From Amycolatopsis roodepoortensis (GTDB lineage: Bacteria > Actinomycetota > Actinomycetes > Mycobacteriales > Pseudonocardiaceae): a DNA stretch of 64,000 bases. Both the position numbers and the translations under genes were made by a program. The notes under the pieces were generated by a model, which saw only the letters and a program-made list of their open reading frames with translations, was not told the DNA's origin and did not search any database. Below are positions 17,736-26,690 of the stretch, in pieces (within the stretch, counting starts at the first letter, position 1; each line of letters begins with the position of its first letter). The stretch lies in the NCBI RefSeq assembly GCF_014873915.1, contig NZ_JADBEJ010000005.1, positions 1,426,001 to 1,490,000 of the forward strand, read 5' to 3'.

Positions 17736-18419
17736 TCAGCCGCGGACGCGGGCCGCCTGCTCGCGTAGCGCCGCGACGGCCTTACCAGGGTCTTCGGCGC
17801 CGTAGACGGCGGAACCGGCGACGAAGCAGTCCACGCCGGCCTCGGCGGCCTGCTCGATGGTGTCGGCGTTGATCCCGCCGTCGATCTCCACGACGAGCTT
17901 GAGGTGGCCGGTGTCGACCAGGCGCCGCGCGGTGCGGACCTTGTCGAGGACGCCCTCGATGAACGACTGCCCGCCGAAACCGGGCTCGACCGACATCACC
18001 AGCAGCGTGTCGTAGTGCTTGAGGGTCTCGAGGTGGTCCTCGATCGGCGTGTTCGGCTTGATCGACAGGCCGGCCTTCGCCCCGGCGGCGCGCAGGTTCT
18101 TCGCCAGCGCGATCGGGTCGTGCGCGGCCTCGACGTGCACGGTGACGTTGTAGGCGCCCGCCTCGGCGTACCCGATGGCCCACTTGTCGGGGTTCTCGAT
18201 CATCAGGTGGCAGTCGATCGGCACGTCGGTGGCCTTGAGCAGCGACTTCACCACGGGGAGCCCGAGGGTCAGGTTCGGCACGAAATGCGCGTCCATGACG
18301 TCGACGTGGACCCAGTCCGCGCGAGTGTCCCCCTCGCCCGCGACGGCGCGGATCTCGTCGCCGAGCCGGGCGAAGTCCGCGGAGAGGATGCTGGGTGCGA
18401 TCAAAGGTCGGTGAGCCAC
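17736..18419 (-). CDS. rpe: Ribulose-phosphate 3-epimerase
   Basis: A 227-residue TIM-barrel epimerase of the pentose phosphate pathway. Motifs: IAPSILSADFARLG, WVHVDVMDAHFVPNLT (metal His/Asp), CHLMIENPDKW, MSVEPGFGGQSF and VEIDGGIN with the second catalytic Asp. The product feeds ribulose 5-phosphate, the RibB substrate, to the neighbouring riboflavin genes. ATG at 18419; divergent from the sensor kinase gene, with about 130 bases between. Confidence 0.97.
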   Translation of the reverse strand: MAHRPLIAPSILSADFARLGDEIRAVAGEGDTRADWVHVDVMDAHFVPNLTLGLPVVKSLLKATDVPIDCHLMIENPDKWAIGYAEAGAYNVTVHVEAAHDPIALAKNLRAAGAKAGLSIKPNTPIEDHLETLKHYDTLLVMSVEPGFGGQSFIEGVLDKVRTARRLVDTGHLKLVVEIDGGINADTIEQAAEAGVDCFVAGSAVYGAEDPGKAVAALREQAARVRG

Positions 18420-18549
18420 GCGCCCGAGTGTAGGAGGGCGCCGCTAACGCCCGCTAACCGGCTGTGACCGGCGACCCGGTCTGGAGGATGACGCGAAATG
18501 GCACCGCAGTGGGAGGTGCGCGCACGCGCCGCCGAATAGCGTTCCCCGC

Positions 18550-19785
18550 ATGGTCAACCCCTTCAAACCCCTCGTGCGGATCGGCAGCTACCGCAGCGTC
18601 CCGTTCGGGCTCCTCGGCATGGTGATGACGGCCGTCCCGTTCCCGATCGCGCTCATCCCCGCCGTGCTGATCCCCGGCGACGTGCGGCTGAAACTCGTCT
18701 ACGGGATGCTCGCGATGGGCGTGCTGGTCATGCTGGCCGGACTGCCGGGACCGATGCGGCGGGCCGGCATCTGGTTCTCCGACCAGATGCTGGGCACCCG
18801 CATCGCGCAGCCCCCGCCGAACACGAAGATCGCCTGGGCGGAGCGCTGGCGCTCGGCGGCCTGGCTGCTCGTGCACACCGCGCTCGGCTGGATCCTGTTC
18901 GGCCTCGGCTGCTTCCTGATGCTCGGCTTCGTGTTCGCCGTCGTGTGGGCGGGAGGCGGCGGCAGCCCCATCGAGTTCTTCGGGGAACGGGTGACGATCG
19001 AACCGGGCACCGGCGGGCTGTGGACGCTGCCGATCGCGCTGCTCACCCTGGTCGTCATCGCCTACGTCCTCGCCGGGTTCACCAGGCTGTTCCAGTACTG
19101 CGCGGTCGCCCTGCTGGGGCCGTCGGCCGCCGAACGCCTCGCGGCGGCCGAGGTGCGGGCGAACCACTTCGAGCAGCGCAACCGGCTGGCCCGCGAACTG
19201 CACGACTCCATCGGCCACACCTTGACGACGTCGACCATCCAGGCCGCCGCGGCCGCCGAACTGGTCGATTCCGAACCGCAACTGGTGCGCCGGGCGCTGG
19301 GCACCATCGAGGAGTCGTCGAGGGCGGCGCTCGAAGACCTCGACCACGTCCTGGGCCTGCTGCGGGACGACCGGTCCTCCCGGGAACCCGAACGAAGGCT
19401 GATCGAGGCGGGCACGCTGGCCGAACGGGCCCGCGCGGGCGGCGCGGTGATCGACTACGAGCTGACCGGACCCGCGGCGGAACTTCCCGCGACCCTGTCC
19501 AGGGAGGCGTACCGGATCGTCCAAGAAGGACTGACGAACGCGCTGCGGCACGCCCATCCCGGCCCGGTGACCGTGCGGGTCGCGGTGCTCGCCGACGCGT
19601 TGCGGATCGAGATCGTGAACCCGCTCGTGGCGCACGCGGCCGCTTCCGGCCGAGGCGGCAACGGGCTGCCGGGGCTCACCGAACGCGTCGAAGCGCTGCG
19701 CGGCGAGCTCGTCGCGGGTCCCGCCGTCGACGGGGAACCGCTGTGGCGGCTGGTGACCACGATCCCGCTACGGTCGCGCTCATGA
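18550..19785 (+). CDS. NarL/DesK-type sensor histidine kinase
   Basis: A 411-residue membrane kinase. Four hydrophobic segments lie at roughly 18-42, 47-68, 105-135 and 158-178. The HisKA_3 dimerisation motif RLARELHDSIGHTL puts the phospho-accepting histidine at 218; the N box is EGLTNALRHA and the G box RGGNGLPGLTERVEALRG. There is little extracytoplasmic sequence, so sensing is probably within or at the membrane. ATGA overlap joins it to its response regulator. The signal is unknown. Confidence 0.9.
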   Translation: MVNPFKPLVRIGSYRSVPFGLLGMVMTAVPFPIALIPAVLIPGDVRLKLVYGMLAMGVLVMLAGLPGPMRRAGIWFSDQMLGTRIAQPPPNTKIAWAERWRSAAWLLVHTALGWILFGLGCFLMLGFVFAVVWAGGGGSPIEFFGERVTIEPGTGGLWTLPIALLTLVVIAYVLAGFTRLFQYCAVALLGPSAAERLAAAEVRANHFEQRNRLARELHDSIGHTLTTSTIQAAAAAELVDSEPQLVRRALGTIEESSRAALEDLDHVLGLLRDDRSSREPERRLIEAGTLAERARAGGAVIDYELTGPAAELPATLSREAYRIVQEGLTNALRHAHPGPVTVRVAVLADALRIEIVNPLVAHAAASGRGGNGLPGLTERVEALRGELVAGPAVDGEPLWRLVTTIPLRSRS

Positions 19786-20441
19786 CCCTGCGTGTCCTGA
19801 TCGTCGACGACGAACCCCTGCTGCGTGCGGGATTGCGTTCGCTGCTGGACAACCAGCCCGATCTGACCGTGGTCGGGGAGGCCGGTGACGGCGGCGAGGT
19901 GGTCGATCTGGTGCGGCGGACGCGTCCCGACGTGGTCCTGATGGACGTGCGCATGCCCGGGGTGGACGGGATCGAGGCGACCCGGCGGGTACTGGCCGGA
20001 ATCGCCGACCCGCCGAAGGTCCTCGTGATCACGACGTTCGACAACGACGATTACGTCTACGACGCGCTGCTGGCCGGGGCGAGCGGGTTCCTGCTGAAGC
20101 GGGCGCGCAAGGAGGAGTTCGCGCACGCCATCCGGACCATCGCCGCCGGGGAGACGCTGCTGTTCCCCGACGCCATCCGGCGGATGGTCACCGCGCGCCC
20201 GGCGCCGTCGGGCCTCGCTCCGCGGCCTTCCTCGCTGACGAAACGGGAGACCGAGGTGCTGCGGCTCATCGCCACCGGGATGTCCAATGTGGACATAGCG
20301 GCCGAGTTGGTGATCAGCCTGGAAACCGTCAAGACCCATGTGGGCAACATCTTCGGGAAGCTGGGGGCGGCCAACCGGAGCCAGGCGGTGGTGTTCGCCT
20401 ACGAGACCGGCGTCGTCGCGCCGGGGCACAGCCTGCGCTAG
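19782..20441 (+). CDS. LuxR/NarL-type response regulator
   Basis: A 219-residue regulator: receiver domain about 1-120 with IVDDEP acidic pocket and phospho-acceptor Asp55 in VVLMDVRMPG, switch residues in LVITTFDNDDYV and the conserved Lys in GFLLKRA; C-terminal LuxR helix-turn-helix LTKRETEVLRLIATGMSN through KTHVGNIFGKLGA. It is the cognate partner of the upstream kinase (four-base overlap). Target genes are not evident; no obvious inverted operator was seen near 18450-18550. Confidence 0.93.
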   Translation: MTLRVLIVDDEPLLRAGLRSLLDNQPDLTVVGEAGDGGEVVDLVRRTRPDVVLMDVRMPGVDGIEATRRVLAGIADPPKVLVITTFDNDDYVYDALLAGASGFLLKRARKEEFAHAIRTIAAGETLLFPDAIRRMVTARPAPSGLAPRPSSLTKRETEVLRLIATGMSNVDIAAELVISLETVKTHVGNIFGKLGAANRSQAVVFAYETGVVAPGHSLR

Positions 20442-20461
20442 GCCTCTCGGCGCGCGGCCGT

Positions 20462-20514
20462 GTTGCGAAAGCCACTTTCGCAACGTTGAAGGTTGCAAAA
20501 GTGGCTTTCGCGAC
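20462..20514. repeat. Family B palindrome (imperfect copy)
   Basis: Left arm GTTGCGAAAGCCACTTTCGC plus AAC at 20462-20484, right arm at 20492-20514 with two substitutions, seven-base loop. The left arm alone also folds (GTTGCGAAA ... TTTCGCAAC). It follows the response regulator gene and precedes the peptidase gene on the same strand. Family members: 53863, 53998, 60614. Confidence 0.88.
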
Positions 20515-20616
20515 ACGCGCCACGCGACGGCCGGCCGGCATGGTGGGGCAAACCTCAGTACGACGTGGGGGCACACCCCATGGCCACCGCGCTCGAGCCT
20601 CCCTAGCGTGGTGGCC

Positions 20617-21741
20617 ATGCGAAAATCCTTGCCAGGCAAGAAGATCATCGCCACAGGTTCTCTCGTCGCGCTGCTCGCCGCCACGACGGCCACCCCGGCG
20701 CTCGCCGTTTCCGGAGCCCATCACGACGTCGACAAAGCGCTGAAAACGCTGGTGCAGGACGGAGTCCCCGGCGCGCAGGCGACGGTGACGAGCCCGTCCG
20801 GGCGGACGTGGTCGGAGCGCGAAGGCGTCGGGAACGTCGAGACCGGGGCACCGTTCCCGCACGGCTCGAAGTTCCGGGCGGCCAGTGTCACGAAGACCTT
20901 CGTCGCCGTCGTGGTGCTGCAGCTGGTCGCCGAAGGAAAGGTCCGGCTGGACACGCCGATCGAGGAGTACCTGCCCGGTCTCGTCCGGGGGAACGGCAAC
21001 GACGGCACGAAGATCACCGTGCGGCACCTGCTCCAGCACACCAGCGGGATCTACAACTACCTCCGTGACCTCGACCTCGAGGAGTGGCGCCATCGCGGCG
21101 CCGAGCCCGAAGAGCTGGTGGCGATCGGCCTCGCGCATCCGCCGCTGTTCGCGCCCGGCACCAGCTGGTCTTACTCCAACACGAACTACATCATCGCCGG
21201 GATGCTCATCGAAAAACTCACCGGCCGCTCCGTCGCCACCGAGATCCGGAGCAGGATCAGCGAACCGCTGGGCCTGCGCGGAACCTCCCTGCCGCGGCGC
21301 GGTGACGAAGGGCTGCCGTATCCGCATGCCAGGGGCTACGCACCCGGCCCCACCGGCATCACCGATTACACCGAATTCGATCCGTCCGCCGCGGGTGCCT
21401 CCGGCGGCCTCATCTCGACCGGCGCCGACCTGAACCGCTTCTACGGCGCGCTCGTCGACGGCAGGCTCCTGCCGCGCGCGCAGCTGGCGGAGATGCAGCG
21501 GACCGTCCCGGCGCCGGTCGGGCTCCCAGGCGCGCGATACGGCCTCGGGATCGCGTCCGTCCCGCTGTCGTGCGGCGGCACGTTCTGGGGGCACGGCGGG
21601 AACATCGTCGGCTACGGGAACCTGTCGGGCGCCGTCCCGCACGGCAGGCGGGTGAACGTCGTGGTGAACCTGAATCCCGCGCCGCCCAAGGTGGGTGACG
21701 ACCTCGCCAAGGCGCTGGACACCGGGTTCTGCGCCCGCTAG
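20617..21741 (+). CDS. Secreted serine hydrolase, class C beta-lactamase / DD-carboxypeptidase type
   Basis: A 374-residue exported protein of the beta-lactamase-related family. Signal peptide about 1-30 (IIATGSLVALLAATTATPALA). Catalytic motifs: Ser90-x-x-Lys93 in AASVTKTF, Tyr186-Ser-Asn188 in WSYSNTNYI, and the third-motif HGG in FWGHGGNIVGYG. Closest in layout to Streptomyces R61 DD-peptidase. ATG at 20617 after the repeat region. The gene ends four bases inside the convergent flavoprotein gene. Whether it acts on peptidoglycan, beta-lactams or esters is undetermined. Confidence 0.88.
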   Translation: MRKSLPGKKIIATGSLVALLAATTATPALAVSGAHHDVDKALKTLVQDGVPGAQATVTSPSGRTWSEREGVGNVETGAPFPHGSKFRAASVTKTFVAVVVLQLVAEGKVRLDTPIEEYLPGLVRGNGNDGTKITVRHLLQHTSGIYNYLRDLDLEEWRHRGAEPEELVAIGLAHPPLFAPGTSWSYSNTNYIIAGMLIEKLTGRSVATEIRSRISEPLGLRGTSLPRRGDEGLPYPHARGYAPGPTGITDYTEFDPSAAGASGGLISTGADLNRFYGALVDGRLLPRAQLAEMQRTVPAPVGLPGARYGLGIASVPLSCGGTFWGHGGNIVGYGNLSGAVPHGRRVNVVVNLNPAPPKVGDDLAKALDTGFCAR

Positions 21742-22244
21742 ACCGGCGGCAGCAGGTCCAGCACGGAGGTCCACGAGGCCTCCGGGCTGAGCCTCGCGGT
21801 GGTGACCCCGGCGGAGGCGAGCGTGTCGAGATGACGCCGCCACGCCGGGTGGTGGATCCGCGTGTCCTGGATCTGGTAGCCCAGCACGATCGTGATCCCC
21901 GGCGTGCCGAGGACGTCGCCGAGCAGGGTCAGGGCCTGGTTGTCGGCGATACCCAGCGCCAGTTTCGCCACGGAGTTGGCGGACGCGGGCGCGAAGAGGA
22001 ACACCTCGGGGTCCGGATGCGGCCTGGGCTCGCCCGGCAGCCGCGAGGTGTCGCGGACCGGCAACTGGGTGCATTTCTCCAGGTCGGCGAGCCCGCCGGT
22101 CTCCTGGAGCCAGCGGGCCGCGGTGGGGGTCAGCGTGATCGCGAGCTCCCAGCCACGGTCCGCGGCGGGTTTCGCGAGCTGCGCGGCGAACCGGGTGTCC
22201 AGTCCGCCGCACGAGCTCGCGACCAGGCCGAGGACCCTGCTCAC
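21738..22244 (-). CDS. Flavoprotein of the HFCD (phosphopantothenoylcysteine decarboxylase-like) superfamily
   Basis: A 168-residue protein. It begins VLGLVASSCGGLDT and continues with ITLTPTAARWLQETG, FLFAPASANSVAKLALGIADNQALTL (cf. PATANLLAK in CoaC) and VLGYQIQD, the layout of the FMN-binding cysteine-decarboxylase fold. It is not the cell's CoaBC, which is at 31811-33031. GTG at 22244 overlaps rsmB by four bases, so it is the last gene of the fmt-rsmB unit. Substrate unknown. Confidence 0.75.
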   Translation of the reverse strand: MSRVLGLVASSCGGLDTRFAAQLAKPAADRGWELAITLTPTAARWLQETGGLADLEKCTQLPVRDTSRLPGEPRPHPDPEVFLFAPASANSVAKLALGIADNQALTLLGDVLGTPGITIVLGYQIQDTRIHHPAWRRHLDTLASAGVTTARLSPEASWTSVLDLLPPV

Positions 22245-23683
22245 CTGGCGGAGTCCGGCTTCCGCAGGATGGCGCAGAACATCGCGTCCGTGCCGTGGCG
22301 GTGCGGCCACAGCTGGACGTACGGGCCGTTGCCGAGCTGCGGGACACCCGGGAAGAACTCCCGCGCGTCGACGATCTGGGCACCGGCGCGGCGCGCGGTC
22401 TCCCCCACGACGCCTTCGGTCTCGGCCAGATGCGGCGAGCAGACGACGTAGGTGACGATGCCGCCGGGCCGGACCAGGTCCAGCGCCGCGGTGATCAGCT
22501 GGCCCTGCAGTTTCGTCAGGTCCGAGATGTCGCTGGGCTGACGGCGCCAGCGCGCCTCGGGGCGGCGCCGGAGCGAGCCGAGACCGCTGCACGGCGCGTC
22601 GACGAGGACGCGGTCGTAACCCGGTTCGAGGCCGGTCTCGCGGCCGTCGGCGACGTGCACGGTCACCGGCAGGTCCTGGACCGCCTTTTCGATCAGCTTC
22701 GCCCGGTGCGGCGCCTTCTCGACGGCGTCGACGGTCGCTCCGGCGGCCACCGCCAGCGCGCCGAGCAGCGCCGCCTTGCCACCCGGGCCGGCGCACAGGT
22801 CCAGCCACCGCACGTCGGAGCCGGAACCGGAGAGCGGCACCCTGGTGACGGCGACGGCGCACAGCTGGCTGCCCTCGTCCTGCACCGCGGCCAGCTTTTC
22901 CTTGATCGGCTCGATGTCGCCGGGGTCGCCGGAGCCCGCGGGCATCCGGACGCCGTAGGGCGAGTACGGCGCGACGTCGCCACCGGTGATGGCGGCCAGC
23001 TCCTCGGCGCTGATCTCGCCGGGCCGGGCGACCAGGTGCACGTCGGGTCGGTCGTCGTCGGCCTCCAGTGCCGCCTTCAGCTCCGCCCCCTTGTCCCCCA
23101 AGGCTTCCGCGAACGACCGCGCGACCCAGCGCGGATGCGCCGTCCGCAGGGCGTAGGCCCCGATCGGGTCGACGGCCTCGTCGGGGGCCAGCTCGTTCAG
23201 CCAGGTCTCTTCGTCCTTTTCGGACACCGAGCGCAGGACGGCGTTCACGAAACCCGCGATCCACGAACCGACTTCGGCGCGGACGAGGTCCACAGTGGAC
23301 CCGACGGCGGCGTGCTGGGGGATGCGGGTGCGCAACAGCTGGTAGGCGCCGAGCCGCAGCCCGTCCAGCACGATGGCGTCGACCTTCTCCAGAGGGCGAT
23401 CCAGGCAGGCGGCGATGACGGCGTCCAGCATGCCGACCGCGCGGCAGGTGCCGTAGGTCAGTTCGGTGGCCAGTGCCGCGTCGCGGCCGGAGATCCGGCG
23501 GGTACGGAGCAGCTGCGGCAGCACCAGGTTCGCGTACGCGTCGTCCTCCCGGACCGCGCGCAGGACGTCGAAGGCGACCTGACGAGCCGGGTCGATCTGC
23601 GGCGGGCGGCTCGGCCCCTCTTTACGCTGGCCGGGACGGCCGCGATCCGGCCTCGACGGCCGGCGTTCCCTACGCTCGTTCAC
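22241..23683 (-). CDS. rsmB: 16S rRNA m5C methyltransferase RsmB/Fmu
   Basis: A 480-residue RNA methyltransferase. An Arg/Pro-rich tail (1-30) precedes a NusB-like RNA-binding domain (about 31-170, PARQVAFDVLRAVREDDAYA), then the SAM domain with LDLCAGPGGKAALLGA, VLVDAPCSGLGSLRRRPE (Pro-Cys release motif) and YVVCSPHLAETEGVV. The second motif has SPH where many relatives read TCS; the Cys just before Ser is retained in VVCSPH. GTG at 23683, GTGA overlap with fmt. Confidence 0.94.
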   Translation of the reverse strand: MNERRERRPSRPDRGRPGQRKEGPSRPPQIDPARQVAFDVLRAVREDDAYANLVLPQLLRTRRISGRDAALATELTYGTCRAVGMLDAVIAACLDRPLEKVDAIVLDGLRLGAYQLLRTRIPQHAAVGSTVDLVRAEVGSWIAGFVNAVLRSVSEKDEETWLNELAPDEAVDPIGAYALRTAHPRWVARSFAEALGDKGAELKAALEADDDRPDVHLVARPGEISAEELAAITGGDVAPYSPYGVRMPAGSGDPGDIEPIKEKLAAVQDEGSQLCAVAVTRVPLSGSGSDVRWLDLCAGPGGKAALLGALAVAAGATVDAVEKAPHRAKLIEKAVQDLPVTVHVADGRETGLEPGYDRVLVDAPCSGLGSLRRRPEARWRRQPSDISDLTKLQGQLITAALDLVRPGGIVTYVVCSPHLAETEGVVGETARRAGAQIVDAREFFPGVPQLGNGPYVQLWPHRHGTDAMFCAILRKPDSAR

Positions 23684-24606
23684 TGCAGGCGCTCTCCTTG
23701 TTCGATCCTCGTACCGCGCGCCCAGTCGGTGGCCGCCATCCGCTTCTTCCCCTGCGCCTGCACCTCGCCCAGCCGCACCGGCTTCGACGCCGTGCCGACC
23801 AGGACCCGCTTGCGCTCCACGACCAGTTCGCCGGGCGGGGGACCCGGCTCGTCGACGACCGTCACCGGGCCGAGCTTCAGCCGCTCGCCCCGGAACTCCG
23901 CCCACGCGCCCGGTTCCGGCGTGACCGCACGGACCTGCCGGTCGACGGCGGCGGCCGGGTCGGCGAACGAGACCCGCGCGTCCTCGACGGTCACCTTGGG
24001 CGCGTAGGTCATTCCGTCACCGGTCTGCTCCACCGCGCGCAGCGTTCCGTCGGCGATTCCGTCCATCGTGGACACGAGCAGCTTCGCCCCGGACTCCGCC
24101 AGCCTGCCGAGCAGTTCCCCGGCGGTGTCGGTGGCGGTGATCTGCTCGGTGACCACGCCGAAGACCGGTCCCGCGTCGAGTTCCTTGACTATGCGGAAGG
24201 TCGAGGCTCCGGTGATCTCGTCCCCGGCGCGGATCGCGGCCTGGACCGGCGCGGCGCCACGCCACGCGGGCAGCAGTGAGAAGTGCAGGTTGACCCAACC
24301 GTGCGCCGGGATGTCCAGCGCGGCCTGGGGCAGCAACGCCCCGTACGCGACCACCGGGCACGCGTCGGGCGCGATCTCCGCGAGCCGGGCGAGGAACGCG
24401 GGATCGCTCGCCTTCGGCGGGGTCAGCACCTCGATCCCGTGCTCGTCGGCCAGCGCGCCGATCGGTGATCGGACCACCCGGCGGCCGCGGCCGGCCTGGG
24501 CGTCCGGGCGGGTCACGACGGCGACGACCTCGTGCCGCTCGGAGGCCAGGAGCGCGCGCAGCGACGGGACGGCGGGTTCGGGGGTGCCGGCGAAGACGAG
24601 GCGCAT
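23680..24606 (-). CDS. fmt: Methionyl-tRNA formyltransferase
   Basis: A 308-residue enzyme that formylates initiator Met-tRNA. N-terminal hydrolase domain: MRLVFAGTPEPAVPSL, YGALLPQAALDIPAHGWVN and LHFSLLPAWRGAAPVQAAI (substrate Asn-His loop), then C-terminal OB-type domain from about 210. ATG at 24606 is chosen over a TTG one codon earlier. First gene of fmt-rsmB-flavoprotein; peptide deformylase, often its neighbour, is absent here. Confidence 0.96.
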   Translation of the reverse strand: MRLVFAGTPEPAVPSLRALLASERHEVVAVVTRPDAQAGRGRRVVRSPIGALADEHGIEVLTPPKASDPAFLARLAEIAPDACPVVAYGALLPQAALDIPAHGWVNLHFSLLPAWRGAAPVQAAIRAGDEITGASTFRIVKELDAGPVFGVVTEQITATDTAGELLGRLAESGAKLLVSTMDGIADGTLRAVEQTGDGMTYAPKVTVEDARVSFADPAAAVDRQVRAVTPEPGAWAEFRGERLKLGPVTVVDEPGPPPGELVVERKRVLVGTASKPVRLGEVQAQGKKRMAATDWARGTRIEQGERLQ

Positions 24607-24718
24607 CAACGCACCTCCGCCGGGGGGACGGGTACCTCTGACTGGGCGAACATCGCCGCTCAGTCTAGAAGGGCCCCGCTCCCCCGGCGCGCTCGCTCTC
24701 CCCTGGCACTCCGCTGAA

Positions 24719-24773
24719 GCGCGTGAAGGCCCCCTTCCCTCGGCTCAGCCGAGGGAAGGGGGCCTTCACGCGC
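24719..24773. repeat. Family A palindrome, 26-bp perfect stem
   Basis: Arms 24719-24744 and 24748-24773 are exact inverse copies with a three-base loop; core GTGAAGGCCCCCTTCCC. It lies 8 bases after the ggt stop and 112 bases before fmt, as expected for a ggt terminator. No U tract. Confidence 0.9.
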
Positions 24774-24781
24774 GCTCCGAT

Positions 24782-26593
24782 CTAACGCGGCGGCCAGGGC
24801 AGCACGACGGCCGCCGAGCCACCACCCCGCCGGGTCGGTTCGGCGGCGGCGAGCCACCGGCCGTCCCGCAGCCGCTCGACACCGGTCGCCGCCCCGATCT
24901 CCGCGGGCGTCGTCGAGAAGCCCTGGCCCTTGGCCTTCAGCGCCTTGAGGACCTCGGTCTGGTCCAGGAACGCCTGCTCGACCTGCGCGGCCGCCGAGTT
25001 CCGCTGCGAGGCGCGCGGCTCGGCGATCGCGTCGACCAGCTTCAGGCCGCGGTCGATACGGCCGGTGAGGATCTGCAGCACCGTGGTGATGATCGACGCG
25101 CCACCGGGCGAGCCGACGGCGAGGAACGGCTTGCCGTGGTCAAGCACGATGGTCGGCGCCATCGACGAACGCGGCCGCTTCGCCGGGCCCGGCAGGTTCG
25201 GGTCGGGCACGCCCGGCGTCACCGGCGTGAAGGAGAAGTCGGTCAATTCGTTGTTGAGCAGGAACCCGCGGCCCGGCACGACGATGCCGCTGCCGCCCTC
25301 CTGCTCGATGGTCAGCGTGTACGCGACGACGTTGCCCCACCGGTCGGCGACCGTGAGGTGCGTCGTGTTCTCGCCCTCGTACGGCGTCGGCGCCGGGTTC
25401 GTCCCCGCCATGCACGGCGTGGGCTTGCGTGGGTCGGCCGGCGCGACCGGGCTCGTCCCGGCCTTCGCGGAGTCGATCAGGCACGCGCGGCTGTCCGCGA
25501 ACTTCTGGCTGATCAGTTCCTTCGCCGGGACGTCGACGAAGGCCGGGTCGCCGATCCACCGGTTGCGGTCGGCGAAGGCGTACCGCGTCGACTCCAGGAA
25601 GTAGTGCAGGTAGTCGGCCTTCTCCAGCTTGGATAGCTTCGTGTTCTCGAGGATGTTCAGCGCTTCGCCGACGGTCAGCCCGCCGGACGACGGCGCGGGC
25701 ATGCCGTAGACGTCGAGGCCGCGGTACCGGGTCTTGGTCGGCTTCCGCTCGACGACGCGGTACTTCGCGAGGTCGGCCGCGGTCATGTCACCGGGGCGCA
25801 CCTTGAGCGTCGACGCGGGGTCCACCGGCGGCTTCCGGACGGTGTCGACGACGTCCGCGCCGATCGGGCCGCGGTAGAGCACGTCGGTGCCCTTCGCCGC
25901 GAGCTGCGCGTACGTGCCCGCGAGGTCCGGGTTCTTGAACGTCGAGCCGACCGCGGGCGGCGCGCCGCCGGGCAGGTACAGCGACCTGGTCGAGGGGAAC
26001 GCGGAGAAGCGGGCGGCGTTGTTCGCGATCTGGGTGTTGAAGGTCTGGTCGACGGTGAAGCCCTTGCGGGCGAGGTCTTCGGCGGGCTTGACCGCCTTCG
26101 CCAGCGACCTGGTCCCCCATTTGCGCAGGGCTTCGTCCCAGGTGGCGGGTGTACCGGGCACGCCGACGCCCAAACCGCTGGTCACCGCTTCGGGGAACGG
26201 GATCGCCTTGCCGTTCTCGACGAAGAGGTTCTCGTTCGCCGATGACGGCGCGGTCTCGCGGCCGTCGAGGGTGTGCACCTTGCCGGTGCGCGCGTCGTAG
26301 TAGACGAAGAAGCCGCCACCGCCGAACCCGGCGGAGAACGGGTCGGTGACGCCGAGCGCGGCGGCCGTCGCGACGGCGGCGTCGACGGCGTTGCCGCCCT
26401 CACGCAGGATCTTCGTGCCGATCGCGGTCGCGTCCGCGTCGATACTCGACACCGCGCCCAGATAGCCGACGGCGGTCGGTGACTTGGGTGTCGGTGGTGC
26501 CGCGGCCGCGGTACCCGGCGCGGCCGTGCCGACCAGTGCGGCGATCGCGGTGACTGCGGTGATGCGTCCCAGAGTGCTTCTGTGCGCGGCCAT
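24782..26593 (-). CDS. ggt: Secreted gamma-glutamyltranspeptidase
   Basis: A 603-residue Ntn-hydrolase precursor. Signal peptide about 1-32 (RITAVTAIAALVGTAAPGTA). Large subunit from VSSIDADATAIGTKILREGG with GGGGFFVYYD and the substrate arginine in LDGRETAPS; the autocleavage site and nucleophile is the first Thr of ENTTHLTVADRWG; the small subunit carries GSGIVVPGRGFLLNNEL and GSPGGASI. It cleaves gamma-glutamyl bonds outside the membrane. Divergent from the secreted C15-like gene, with 97 bases between; the pairing suggests handling of glutamyl or pyroglutamyl peptides. Confidence 0.94.
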   Translation of the reverse strand: MAAHRSTLGRITAVTAIAALVGTAAPGTAAAAPPTPKSPTAVGYLGAVSSIDADATAIGTKILREGGNAVDAAVATAAALGVTDPFSAGFGGGGFFVYYDARTGKVHTLDGRETAPSSANENLFVENGKAIPFPEAVTSGLGVGVPGTPATWDEALRKWGTRSLAKAVKPAEDLARKGFTVDQTFNTQIANNAARFSAFPSTRSLYLPGGAPPAVGSTFKNPDLAGTYAQLAAKGTDVLYRGPIGADVVDTVRKPPVDPASTLKVRPGDMTAADLAKYRVVERKPTKTRYRGLDVYGMPAPSSGGLTVGEALNILENTKLSKLEKADYLHYFLESTRYAFADRNRWIGDPAFVDVPAKELISQKFADSRACLIDSAKAGTSPVAPADPRKPTPCMAGTNPAPTPYEGENTTHLTVADRWGNVVAYTLTIEQEGGSGIVVPGRGFLLNNELTDFSFTPVTPGVPDPNLPGPAKRPRSSMAPTIVLDHGKPFLAVGSPGGASIITTVLQILTGRIDRGLKLVDAIAEPRASQRNSAAAQVEQAFLDQTEVLKALKAKGQGFSTTPAEIGAATGVERLRDGRWLAAAEPTRRGGGSAAVVLPWPPR

Positions 26594-26690
26594 GGCGCGA
26601 GTCTGCCCCGCCTGTCCACCCCGGACAAGTCCCGCCCCGCCCTGTGAACGTCGGTGGTGCGGCCCCGCCTCGTTGAGAAGAATGCGGCTC

